Source of the DNA: Taklimakanibacter deserti
GTDB lineage: Bacteria > Pseudomonadota > Alphaproteobacteria > Rhizobiales > Aestuariivirgaceae
DNA length: 64,000 nt
Reading direction: 5' to 3'
Assembly (NCBI GenBank): GCA_003574785.1
Contig: QORU01000008.1
Span: 186,001 to 250,000, forward strand
Positions 1-7,464 of the stretch are shown here, one piece after another. Position numbers and translations under genes: made by a program. The notes below the pieces were generated by a model that saw only the letters and a program-made list of their open reading frames with translations, was not told where the DNA came from and ran no database searches. How positions within the stretch are numbered: position 1 is the stretch's first letter; each line of letters starts with the position of its first letter.

Positions 1-94
1 TGCTGCGCCAGGTTCTGAGCCTCACCCAAAGCTTCACTTCTTCAGGTGTCATGCGTTTACGAAGGGAGCGAGCGAAAGCAATACTGTCGACCAT
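1..94 (-). CDS. DUF559 domain protein, N-terminal fragment (runs off the left edge)
   Basis: The reverse strand from an ATG at 94 reads MVDSIAFARSLRKRMTPEEV, then KLWVRLRTWRS, up to the window edge (31 codons). 'ARxLRxxMTPxExxLWxxLR' is the usual opening of DUF559 proteins, small cytosolic proteins related in fold to very-short-patch-repair-type endonucleases and common as solitary genes in Hyphomicrobiales. Only the N-terminus is visible, so the catalytic region cannot be judged. The function of most DUF559 proteins is unknown. The gene lies downstream of the ABC ATPase gene on the same strand, with a hairpin repeat between them. Confidence 0.7.
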   Translation of the reverse strand, partial: MVDSIAFARSLRKRMTPEEVKLWVRLRTWRS

Positions 95-147
95 GTGCAC
101 CCCGGCTACGCAAGGGACGCTACTTAAGAAAAGACGCTCTGCAAAGA

Positions 148-193
148 CCCCACCCCGCCCTTCGGGCGTGCCCTCCCCGCAAGCGGGGAGGGA
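148..193. repeat. Two-hairpin GC-rich intergenic repeat, copy 1
   Basis: CCCCACCCCGCCCTTCGGGC is followed by CCCTCCCCGCAAGCGGGGAGGG. That gives two short adjacent stem-loops, one with a TTCG-type loop and one with a CAAG-like loop. The same layout recurs at 4935-4994, 5073-5132 and 43810-43857. It sits just after the stop of the ABC ATPase gene and could also act as its transcript end. Confidence 0.65.
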
Positions 194-201
194 GAAACGA
201 C

Positions 202-1251
202 TTAAAGCCGACTCCCGCTCTCCCCGTCAAACAGGAACACCCGGTCCTTGCCGAAGCGGAAGGCGATCGGCGTGTCGACCTCTTGCCGGAAGACGCGCGG
301 ACCCTTGGCGACGACGAGCTGCTCGCCGGCCCAGGCCGTGACCAGGGTCACATCGCCGGTCGGCTCCAGCGAATAGAGCTTGGATTTGAGATGGCCGTCC
401 TGGCCGGGGACGATCTCCATGTCTTCGGGCCTGACACCCAGGACGACATTGGCCCTCGTCCCTTGCCCGCAGCCTTTGACCCGCGTGTCGGGACCGACGA
501 AATCGCCATTCTCGAGCGCGCCCGGGATGAGGTTCATGGGCGGCGAGCCGATGAAGCCCGCGACGAAGAGATGGTTGGGGTTGTTATAGACCTCGTCCGG
601 CGTGCCGAGCTGCTGGATCTTGCCCTTGTTCATGACCGCGATGCGGTCGGCGAGCGTCATCGCCTCGATCTGGTCATGTGTCACATAGATGGTCGTGGTC
701 TCGAGCTCCCGCTGGATGTGCTTGAGCTGGGCCCGCATGGTGAGGCGCAATTTGGCGTCGAGATTGGAGAGCGGCTCGTCCATGAGGAAGACTTGCGGCT
801 GGCGCACGATGGCGCGCGCGAGTGCGGCGCGCTGGCGCTGTCCGCCGGACAGGGCCCTGGGCTTGCGGTCGAGATAATCGCCGAGCTCCACCATTTGCGC
901 CGCCTGGCGCACCAGCCGGTCATGGTCGGCCGAAGGGATGCCGCGCATCTTCAGGGGAAAGCGGATGTTGTCGTAGATCGACATGTTCGGATAGAGCGCA
1001 TAGCTCTGGAACACCATGGCGACGTCGCGGTCGCGGGCGTCGACCTCGTTGACGACCTCGCCGTCGATGGTGATCTCGCCTGCCGTCGGGTCCTCGAGGC
1101 CGGCGATCATCCGCATGGTCGTGGTCTTGCCGCAGCCCGAGGGGCCGAGGAAGACCATGAATTCCTTATCCCTGATATCGAGATCGATGTCGTCGACGCC
1201 GACGAAGCTCCCCCAGGACTTCGATATGCCGCGCAGTTTGATTTCAGCCAT
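202..1251 (-). CDS. ABC transporter ATP-binding protein, UgpC/MalK type
   Basis: This 349-residue protein is a carbohydrate-uptake (CUT1) type ATPase, the cytoplasmic energising subunit of a sugar or glycerol-phosphate importer. Walker A GPSGCGKTT lies at residues 37-45, the LSGGQRQR signature near 133, Walker B VFLMDEP near 152, and the TTIYVTHDQIEAM switch-His segment after it. A C-terminal regulatory OB/TOBE half follows (GVRPEDMEI). Length is normal for the MalK/UgpC family. No permease or solute-binding protein gene is present in the window, so this is an orphan ATPase here. It is divergent from the DRL/E1/E2/kinase operon, which suggests import of that operon's substrate, but this rests on position alone. 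Confidence 0.9.
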   Translation of the reverse strand: MAEIKLRGISKSWGSFVGVDDIDLDIRDKEFMVFLGPSGCGKTTTMRMIAGLEDPTAGEITIDGEVVNEVDARDRDVAMVFQSYALYPNMSIYDNIRFPLKMRGIPSADHDRLVRQAAQMVELGDYLDRKPRALSGGQRQRAALARAIVRQPQVFLMDEPLSNLDAKLRLTMRAQLKHIQRELETTTIYVTHDQIEAMTLADRIAVMNKGKIQQLGTPDEVYNNPNHLFVAGFIGSPPMNLIPGALENGDFVGPDTRVKGCGQGTRANVVLGVRPEDMEIVPGQDGHLKSKLYSLEPTGDVTLVTAWAGEQLVVAKGPRVFRQEVDTPIAFRFGKDRVFLFDGESGSRL

Positions 1252-1457
1252 GGCGCCCTTGCATCTGTCCCCGCGTCTCCCATCCGCATTTTGTTGTTCT
1301 CAAGTCTCGACCGCAAACACTATAGCGTCGAGCTGAGAATGCAACACTTTCAAATATGAGAGACAATTGTACCATTTCGTTGAGATAACAAAATTGGACT
1401 CCGAGGGCGGAAAACCCTTCAAATCCTGAGACAGGGCGGCCAAAATCCTATTACATA

Positions 1458-1501
1458 TTGACAATCGAGAGCATAAAAGTATCTATTTTGTTAGAGCAAA
1501 A
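1458..1501 (+). promoter_or_regulatory. Candidate promoter and operator of the DRL operon
   Basis: TTGACA at 1458-1463 is a perfect -35 box. A -10-like TATCTATTTT starts at 1480, after a 16-base spacer. The inverted repeat TTTTG-TTAGAG-CAAAA (1486-1501) overlaps the expected start of transcription and could bind a repressor. The surrounding 1330-1510 stretch is much richer in A+T than its neighbours and also holds ACAATTGT near 1368. No regulator gene is adjacent. Confidence 0.5.
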
Positions 1502-1523
1502 CGATAGTCCCATGGGAGGCAGA

Positions 1524-2870
1524 ATGGCCGTCGCAGCCCGTCAAAAGTCCGTCAGCTTTTCGGGCTCGCTGGCATCGGATCTGGCACGCCATTTCGCGGC
1601 CGAAGGCCGTCCGATCCGGATCGGCCTCATCGGCTCGGGCGAGATGGGGACCGATATCGTCACCCAATGCGACCAGATGGCGGGCATCACCGTTGCTGCC
1701 ATTGCCGAGATCAATATCGCCGCCGCGGAGCGCGCCCTCGCCATCGCCGGCAGGCCCGCCGAAAGCTATGCGGTCACGGGCGGCAAGGCCCAGTTCGACG
1801 AAGCCCTGCGCCAGGGCCGCACCGCCATCACCGAAGACGCGCTCACTCTGTGCACCAATGACGAGATCGACGTCGTCATCGACGCGACCGGCCGTCCCGC
1901 GGTCGGGGCCGAGATCGGCCTCGTCGCCATGGAGCATGGCAAGCATCTGGTGATGATGAATGTCGAGGCCGACGTCACCATCGGCGCCTATTTGCAGCGC
2001 GAGGCGAAGCGCCTTGGCGTCGTCTATACGCTGGGCGCCGGCGATGAGCCGAGCTCCTGCATGGAGCTCATCAATTTCGTGCAGAGCCTCGGCTATCCGA
2101 TCATCGCCGCCGGCAAGGGCAAGAACAACCCGCTCAATATCGAAGCGACTCCCGACGCCTATCTGGATGAGGCCAAACGGCGCAACATGAATCCGCGCAT
2201 GCTGGTCGAGTTCGTCGACGGCTCGAAGACCATGGTCGAGATGGCGGCGATCGCCAATGCGACAGGCCTCGTGCCGGATTGTCCCGGCATGCACGGGCCG
2301 CAGGCGACCTTGCCCGAGCTCGAGAAGGTGCTGGTGCCCAAGCAAGACGGCGGCGTGCTGTCGCGCAAGGGCGTGGTCGATTATTCGATCGGCAAGGGCG
2401 TGGCGCCTGGCGTCTTCGTCATTGCCGAGATGGCGCATCCGCGCGTGCGTGAGCGCATGCATGACCTGAAGCTGGGCGCGGGGCCTTATTACACTTTCTA
2501 CCGCCCCTATCATCTGACCAGCCTCGAAGTGCCGCTCTCTTGCGCGAGGGCCGTTCTCTATGGCACCGCCGACATGCAGCCGCTCGACCGGCCCTCGGCC
2601 GAGGTCTGCGCGGTGGCCAAGAAGGACCTGAAGCCTGGCGACAGGCTCGACGCCATCGGCGAATATGCCTACCGCGCCTGGATCATGACTTATGACGGCG
2701 CCAAGGCGGCGGGGGCCGTCCCTTGCGGCCTCCTCGAGCAAGGCACGGTGGCGAGGCCCATCGCCAAGGGCGATTTGCTCACCCATGACAATGTGAAGGT
2801 CGATCAGGGATCGCGCATCGTGGCGCTGCGCCGCCGCCAGGACGACATGCTCGTGCGAGGGGCGGCATGA
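1524..2870 (+). CDS. drl: DXP-reductoisomerase-like (DRL) / COG4091 NAD(P)-dependent oxidoreductase with SAF domain
   Basis: This 448-residue cytosolic protein has a Rossmann motif IGLIGSGEMG at residues 33-42, a homoserine-dehydrogenase-like middle (NVEADVTIG, LGAGDEPSSCMELI, GKGKNNPLN, DGSKTMVEMAAIANATGLVP) and a C-terminal SAF-like region (AVAKKDLKPGDRLDAIG). From memory it resembles the Brucella abortus DRL enzyme, which converts DXP to MEP with NADPH, along its whole length. Family members next to catabolic genes have no proven role. The start at 1524 is chosen because GGGAGG (1514-1519) precedes it at good spacing and the more upstream in-frame start lies inside the -35 box. Its stop overlaps the E1 alpha start (ATGA), so the two are translationally coupled. 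Confidence 0.8.
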   Translation: MAVAARQKSVSFSGSLASDLARHFAAEGRPIRIGLIGSGEMGTDIVTQCDQMAGITVAAIAEINIAAAERALAIAGRPAESYAVTGGKAQFDEALRQGRTAITEDALTLCTNDEIDVVIDATGRPAVGAEIGLVAMEHGKHLVMMNVEADVTIGAYLQREAKRLGVVYTLGAGDEPSSCMELINFVQSLGYPIIAAGKGKNNPLNIEATPDAYLDEAKRRNMNPRMLVEFVDGSKTMVEMAAIANATGLVPDCPGMHGPQATLPELEKVLVPKQDGGVLSRKGVVDYSIGKGVAPGVFVIAEMAHPRVRERMHDLKLGAGPYYTFYRPYHLTSLEVPLSCARAVLYGTADMQPLDRPSAEVCAVAKKDLKPGDRLDAIGEYAYRAWIMTYDGAKAAGAVPCGLLEQGTVARPIAKGDLLTHDNVKVDQGSRIVALRRRQDDMLVRGAA

Positions 2871-3889
2871 ACAAGGCCGTCAGAGAGACCGCGCCCGCGT
2901 CCAACCTGCGCGACTTCTATCGCCATTTCGATGCCGCTTCTCTGCGCGAGGCGCTCAGGCGCATGTATCTGATCCGCCGTTTCGAGGAAGGTGCGGAGGA
3001 CGCTTACACGCGCGGCCTCATCCACGGCACGATGCATCTCTCGATCGGCCAGGAGGCGAGCGCGGTCGGCGCCTGCATGGATCTGCGCAAGTCGGACTAC
3101 ATCACCTCGACCCATCGCGGCCATGGCCATTGCATCGCCAAGGGCGCCGATCCGAAGCTGATGTTCGCCGAGTTCTTCGGCAAGGAAGAAGGCTATTGCC
3201 GCGGCCGCGGCGGCTCCATGCATATTGCCGATGTCGAAAGCGGCAATCTCGGCGCCAATGGCATTGTCGGCGGCGGGCTGCCGATCGCCGTCGGCGCGGC
3301 GCTGGCCATCAGGAAGCAGAAGCGCGACGATGTGGCCCTGTGCTTCTTCGGCGACGGCGCCTCGAACGAAGGCGCCTTCCATGAGGCGCTCAACATGGCG
3401 GCGATCTGGAAATTGCCGGTGCTGTTCATTTGCGAGAACAACAAATACGGCATGTCGGTGTCGACCGAGCGCTCCATGGCGGTCGAGCATGTCGCCGACC
3501 GCGCTTCCGCCTATAAGATGCCGGGCGAGATCGTCGACGGCAACTGCATCGAGGATGTTTCGGAAGCCGTCATGCGCGCGACCGCACGCGCCCGGGCCGG
3601 CGAGGGGCCGAGCCTTATCGAAACCAAGACCTATCGCATCCGTGGCCATTCCAAGAGCGACCGCAACCGCTATCGCACCAAGGAAGAGATCGAGGAGTGG
3701 ATGGCGCGCGACCCGATCGGCCATTTCGAGACCAATCTCGAAGCTTTCGGCATACTGGGCAAGGATGAGGTCACGGCCATTCGCACGGGCGCCGAAGCCG
3801 AGATCGCCCGGGCCATCGAATTCGCCAAGGGCGGCACCGATCCTTCGCCTTCCGAGCTCACCCGCGACGTCTATACGGTCGGGGGCTGA
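2867..3889 (+). CDS. Thiamine-diphosphate-dependent dehydrogenase E1 alpha (acetoin/pyruvate dehydrogenase type)
   Basis: This 340-residue alpha subunit belongs to an alpha2beta2 E1 of a 2-oxoacid or acyloin dehydrogenase complex. The ThDP/Mg signature is visible: GDGASNEG at 162-169 with ENN about 28 residues later. THRGHGH and GRGGSMHI (about 82-120) are typical of the family, as is the phosphorylation-loop-like [11 protein letters not shown]1 alpha with E1 beta decarboxylates a 2-oxoacid or cleaves an acyloin and passes the acyl group to lipoyl-E2. Sequence alone does not separate pyruvate from acetoin-type substrates. Coupling to the DRL gene and to a sugar kinase argues against housekeeping pyruvate dehydrogenase. 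Confidence 0.9.
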   Translation: MNKAVRETAPASNLRDFYRHFDAASLREALRRMYLIRRFEEGAEDAYTRGLIHGTMHLSIGQEASAVGACMDLRKSDYITSTHRGHGHCIAKGADPKLMFAEFFGKEEGYCRGRGGSMHIADVESGNLGANGIVGGGLPIAVGAALAIRKQKRDDVALCFFGDGASNEGAFHEALNMAAIWKLPVLFICENNKYGMSVSTERSMAVEHVADRASAYKMPGEIVDGNCIEDVSEAVMRATARARAGEGPSLIETKTYRIRGHSKSDRNRYRTKEEIEEWMARDPIGHFETNLEAFGILGKDEVTAIRTGAEAEIARAIEFAKGGTDPSPSELTRDVYTVGG

Positions 3890-3891
3890 TC

Positions 3892-4884
3892 ATGGCTTTG
3901 CGCGAATTGAGCTATGCGGAAGCCGTCCGCGAGGCGCTCGCCCAGGCGATGGAGGCCGATGAACGCGTCTTCCTCATGGGCGAGGATATCGGCGTCTATG
4001 GCGGCGCCTTTCAGGTGACGGGCGATCTCGTCCATCGTTTTGGCGAGGACCGGGTGATGGACACGCCGATCGCCGAGCTGGGGGCTGCCGGTGTCGCCGT
4101 CGGCGCAGCCCTTGCCGGCTGCCGGCCGGTCTTCGAGTTCCAGTTTTCCGATTTCGCCACCTTGGCGATGGAGCAGATCGTCAACCAGGCGGCAAAAATC
4201 CGCTTCATGCTGGGCGGCAAGGTGTCGGTGCCTCTGGTCATGCGCTTCCCGGCGGGGTCCGGCACGGGTGCCGCCGCCCAGCACAGCCAGTCGCTCGATG
4301 CCTGGTTCGCGCATGTGCCGGGCCTAAAGGTGGTGCAGCCTTCGACGCCGCATGACGCCAAGGGCCTGTTGCTCTCGGCGATCGATGATCCCGATCCGGT
4401 GATGGTGTTCGAGCACAAGCTTCTCTACAAGATGAAGGGCGATGTGCCGGAGGATGCCTATCGCGTGCCGATCGGCAAGGCGGCGGTCAGGCGTGAAGGC
4501 CGCCATGTCACGCTGGTCGCGACCGCGATCATGGTGCATCGCGCGCTGGAGGCGGCTGAAACCCTGGCGCAAGACGGCATCGAGGCGGAAGTCATCGACC
4601 TGCGCACCTTGCGCCCGCTCGACACCGAGACGATCATCGCCAGCGTCAAGAAGACGAGCCGGCTCGCTTGCATCTATGAAGGCGTCAAGACGCTGGGCAT
4701 CGGCGCCGAGATCAGCGCCATGATCGCCGAGAGCGAGGCCTTCGACTATCTCGACGCGCCGATCCTGCGTCTGGGCGGCGCCGAGGCGCCGATCCCCTAT
4801 AATCCGGTGCTCGAGAAGGCGGCCGTGCCTCAGACCGACGGCATTGTCAGCGCCGTGCGCCACCTCGTGACCGGCCGGGTCTGA
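3892..4884 (+). CDS. Thiamine-diphosphate-dependent dehydrogenase E1 beta (acetoin/pyruvate dehydrogenase type)
   Basis: This 330-residue transketolase-like beta subunit is the partner of the preceding E1 alpha; the gap between them is 2 bases. [17 protein letters not shown] near the N-terminus, [18 protein letters not shown], and the C-terminal transketolase domain with [16 protein letters not shown] are all in the expected order. Length is normal. Unlike mitochondrial-type PDH beta subunits of many alphaproteobacteria, it carries no fused lipoyl domain; that domain is supplied by the separate E2 gene downstream. A 278-base gap filled with hairpin repeats separates it from E2. Confidence 0.9.
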   Translation: MALRELSYAEAVREALAQAMEADERVFLMGEDIGVYGGAFQVTGDLVHRFGEDRVMDTPIAELGAAGVAVGAALAGCRPVFEFQFSDFATLAMEQIVNQAAKIRFMLGGKVSVPLVMRFPAGSGTGAAAQHSQSLDAWFAHVPGLKVVQPSTPHDAKGLLLSAIDDPDPVMVFEHKLLYKMKGDVPEDAYRVPIGKAAVRREGRHVTLVATAIMVHRALEAAETLAQDGIEAEVIDLRTLRPLDTETIIASVKKTSRLACIYEGVKTLGIGAEISAMIAESEAFDYLDAPILRLGGAEAPIPYNPVLEKAAVPQTDGIVSAVRHLVTGRV

Positions 4885-4934
4885 TCGGATGCGAGACATC
4901 ACGCGTGAGTTTCGCCCGTCACCCCTTTCGCGAA

Positions 4935-5132
4935 CTCTCCCTCCGCCACGCGAAGCGTGGGGAGGGTGTCGCGCGTCAGCGCGACGGGTGGGGTCTCTCC
5001 GTAAGGGAGATTTCTCAAGCAAGACATTTGCAAGCTATGCAATCCAATCGTTGAGCACCTCCCGGCGGAGCGACCCCCACCCGGCGCTCTGCGCCACCCT
5101 CCCCCACGCCTTGCGGCGCGTGGGAGGGAGAG
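4935..5132. repeat. Inverted pair of two-hairpin GC-rich repeats between E1 beta and E2
   Basis: Copy A (4935-4994) holds CCTCCGCCACGCGAAGCGTG and GTCGCGCGTCAGCGCGAC, ending in GGGTGGGG. Copy B (5073-5132) is the same design in reverse orientation: CCCCCACCCGGCGCTCTGCG, then CACCCTCCCCCACGCC and GGCGCGTGGGAGGGAG. About 78 bases of less structured DNA lie between them. The pair looks like a REP doublet or MITE-like element. The 278-base space between E1 beta and E2 contains nothing else apart from a short stretch before the E2 start. Confidence 0.7.
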
Positions 5133-5162
5133 ATGCGGCTTTGACGGCATGTGTGGTGGGCC

Positions 5163-6404
5163 ATGCCGCTTGAGGTCATCCTGCCGCGTGTCGATATGGA
5201 CATGGCCACGGGCAAGATCAGCAAGTGGTATGTCAAGGAAGGCGAGAAGGTCGCCAAGGGCGCGCCGATCTTCGAGATCGAGACTGACAAGGCGGCGATG
5301 GAAGTGGAATCGCCCGGCGACGGCGTGATCCATAACATCACTGCGACGGAGGGGATCGACATCCCGGTCGGAACGCCGGTCGCTTTCATCTATGGCGAAG
5401 GCGAAGCCGTTGCGGCGCCTGCTATCGTTAAACCTGCAGCCGCGCCACCCGTCCGACAGGCGGAGCCGGTTCCGACAGCGCAGCCGCCGCTCGCGCCGCA
5501 AGTCGAAGAGAGAACCGGTCTGCCGCGCGCCACGCCTCTGGCGCGTCGCCTCGCGCGCGAGCGCGGACTCCAGCTGCCCGCGATCCCCGGCAGCGGCCCG
5601 AGAGGCCGCATCCAGGCCGAAGATGTGCGGAACTTCCATTCCACGCCAGCGCCACCCGAGCGACCGCCGGCGCCCGACGTTGCAGGCCTCTATCAGCCCG
5701 GAAGCTACGACATCGAGCCTCTGTCGGGCATGCGCCGCATCATTGCCGACAGGCTCGTCCAGTCGAAGCAGACGGTGCCGCATTTCTACCTCACCCTCAC
5801 TTGCGATCTGACCCGGCTTCTCGAAGACCGAAAGCTGCTCAATGAGCGCGCACCAGTCGGGCCCGACAAGCAGCCTTTGTGGAAGCTCTCGATCAATGAT
5901 TTCGTCATCAAGGCCCTGGCGCTGGCGCTCCAGCGCGTGCCCAATGCCAATGTCACCTGGACGGAGCAGGGCATTCTCAAGCATCGCGCATCGGATGTCG
6001 GCGTTGCCGTCGCGGTGGAAGGCGGTCTCTACACGCCGGTGATCCGCTCGGCCGAGCAGAAATCGCTCTCGCTTCTATCGATCGAGATGAAGGACCTGGC
6101 GGCCAAGGCGCGCGCCCGCCGTCTCCAGCCTGCCGACTATCAGGGCGGCACGACCGCCGTCTCCAATCTCGGCATGTTTGGCATCGAAGAGTTCGCGGCC
6201 ATCATCAACCCGCCGCAGGCGACGATCCTCGCCGCCGGCGCCGGCATCGAGCGGCCGGCCGCCGTCAAGGGCGAGATCGTGCTGAGGACAGAAATGACCT
6301 GCACGCTGTCTTGCGATCACCGCGCCGTCGATGGCGCGCTGGGAGCCGAACTCCTGGCGGCATTCAGGTTGTTCATCGAGGAGCCGGCACTTATGCTGGC
6401 CTAA
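5163..6404 (+). CDS. Dihydrolipoamide acyltransferase E2 (2-oxoacid/acetoin dehydrogenase complex)
   Basis: This 413-residue E2 has one N-terminal lipoyl domain ([15 protein letters not shown], lipoyl lysine about residue 43), a Pro/Ala linker, a peripheral-subunit-binding domain ([15 protein letters not shown] with GPRGRI, about 119-148) and a C-terminal acyltransferase domain with catalytic DHRAVDG near 385. The product is an acyl-CoA. The ATG at 5163 gives the canonical [14 protein letters not shown] opening; a GTG 12 bases upstream is possible but less likely. No E3 (lipoamide dehydrogenase) gene follows, so the complex must borrow one. The gene is in line with E1 alpha/beta and followed after 18 bases by a PfkB kinase. 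Confidence 0.9.
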   Translation: MPLEVILPRVDMDMATGKISKWYVKEGEKVAKGAPIFEIETDKAAMEVESPGDGVIHNITATEGIDIPVGTPVAFIYGEGEAVAAPAIVKPAAAPPVRQAEPVPTAQPPLAPQVEERTGLPRATPLARRLARERGLQLPAIPGSGPRGRIQAEDVRNFHSTPAPPERPPAPDVAGLYQPGSYDIEPLSGMRRIIADRLVQSKQTVPHFYLTLTCDLTRLLEDRKLLNERAPVGPDKQPLWKLSINDFVIKALALALQRVPNANVTWTEQGILKHRASDVGVAVAVEGGLYTPVIRSAEQKSLSLLSIEMKDLAAKARARRLQPADYQGGTTAVSNLGMFGIEEFAAIINPPQATILAAGAGIERPAAVKGEIVLRTEMTCTLSCDHRAVDGALGAELLAAFRLFIEEPALMLA

Positions 6405-6422
6405 ACACCTCAGGGAAGCAGC

Positions 6423-7385
6423 ATGAGATACGACTATTCATCGATCGGCTTCTACACGTTCGACTGCCTGGGCTGGCCATTCACCTCGGTGCCGGAAGGC
6501 GGCGGCACGCATTTCATCGACGAGCTGACGCTCGCGGTCTCGGGCGCCGCCGGCACGGCCGCGATCGCTGCCGCCAAGATGGGGCTCAAGGTCCTGGCGG
6601 TCGGCGGCGTCGGCCCCGATCTCATGGGCGACTGGGTGCTCCAGCGCCTGAACAGCTTTTCCGTCGATACCTCCGCCATGCAGCGCATCGAAGGGTCGCG
6701 GACCTCGTCCTCGATCGTGACGACGCGCGCCGACGGCACGCGCCCGGCGCTTCATATGAAGGGCGCGACCGGCGATTTCTTCGTCGACGATACGTTGCTC
6801 AAGCAGGTGATCGATGCGCGCGTCGTGCATATTGGCGGCATAGGCCTCACCGAGAGGATGGACAAGGGCCGCAATGCCGAATTGATGCGCGCCGCCAAGC
6901 AGCAGGGCGCCACGACGACGCTCGATGTCTTCGCGAGTTCCAAGGCCGATCTGCCGGCCGTGGCGCAAGTTCTGCCGCATGTCGATTACTTCATGCCCTC
7001 GATCGAGGAAGCGAGTGCGCTCACCGGCTTCACCGGCCTTGCCGACAACGCGAAATACTTCATCGATCACGGTGTCGGCGCTTGCGTGTTCACCCGCGGC
7101 GCCGACGGCGCCTATTACCACGACGCCAAGGGCATGCGTTTCGAGGTGCCGGCCTTCGACATCGAGGTCAAATGCACCTGCGGCTGCGGCGATGCCTTCA
7201 ATGCCGGCTTCGCCGTCGCTTACTGCCAAGGCTTCGATCCGGAAACCACGGTGCGCTTCGCGCAGGCCACCTCGGCGCTCAACGCCACCGGCCTCGGCTC
7301 GCAAGCGGGCGTCAAATCCTTCGAGCACACGCTCGATTTCATGAAGCACACCCCGACCCGCGCCAAGGCGGGCGTGGCGGCTTAG
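6423..7385 (+). CDS. PfkB-family (ribokinase-like) sugar kinase
   Basis: This 320-residue cytosolic kinase has the PfkB glycine-rich N-terminal signature (SGAAGTAAIAAAKMGLKV, then GGVGPDLMGDWV) and a C-terminal signature CGCGDAFNAGF, where the usual GAGD has become GCGD while the catalytic Asp is kept. The family phosphorylates sugars, nucleosides and related polyols with ATP; substrate cannot be read from sequence. GGGAAGCAGC just before the start is a usable ribosome site. Last gene of the DRL-E1-E2 operon, so a sugar or polyol entering that pathway is the likely substrate. Convergent with copA across a hairpin repeat. Confidence 0.85.
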   Translation: MRYDYSSIGFYTFDCLGWPFTSVPEGGGTHFIDELTLAVSGAAGTAAIAAAKMGLKVLAVGGVGPDLMGDWVLQRLNSFSVDTSAMQRIEGSRTSSSIVTTRADGTRPALHMKGATGDFFVDDTLLKQVIDARVVHIGGIGLTERMDKGRNAELMRAAKQQGATTTLDVFASSKADLPAVAQVLPHVDYFMPSIEEASALTGFTGLADNAKYFIDHGVGACVFTRGADGAYYHDAKGMRFEVPAFDIEVKCTCGCGDAFNAGFAVAYCQGFDPETTVRFAQATSALNATGLGSQAGVKSFEHTLDFMKHTPTRAKAGVAA

Positions 7386-7389
7386 AGCC

Positions 7390-7434
7390 ACCCCTCACGC
7401 TGAGGTGCCCGGCGCAGCCGGGCCTCGAAGCGTC
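7390..7434. repeat. Double hairpin between convergent pfkB-type kinase and copA
   Basis: CCTCACGCTGAGG is followed directly by GCCCGGC-GCA-GCCGGGC (7407-7423) and then CTCGAAGCG. Short 'TGAGGTGCCCGGCGCAGCCG' type repeats are frequent between genes in Hyphomicrobiales. It lies between two convergent genes and may end transcription from either side, although there is no run of T. Confidence 0.5.
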
Positions 7435-7464
7435 CATCAGGATAGGGCTAGTCCGCATAGATAC

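Noticed and set aside
46..1359. Long open frame on the + strand opposite the ABC ATPase gene
   Set aside because: It is the complement of a clear ATPase with all motifs; its protein is Asp/Arg/His-rich and resembles no family.
1524..2870. Calling the first operon gene homoserine dehydrogenase or flagellar FlgA (because of the SAF domain)
   Set aside because: The SAF domain is shared by unrelated proteins and the whole-length pattern is of the DRL/COG4091 family; no threonine or flagellar genes are adjacent.
2867..6404. Calling E1/E2 the housekeeping pyruvate dehydrogenase (pdhABC)
   Set aside because: E1 beta lacks the fused lipoyl domain often seen in the housekeeping alphaproteobacterial enzyme, E3 is absent, and the operon partners are a DRL-like enzyme and a sugar kinase.
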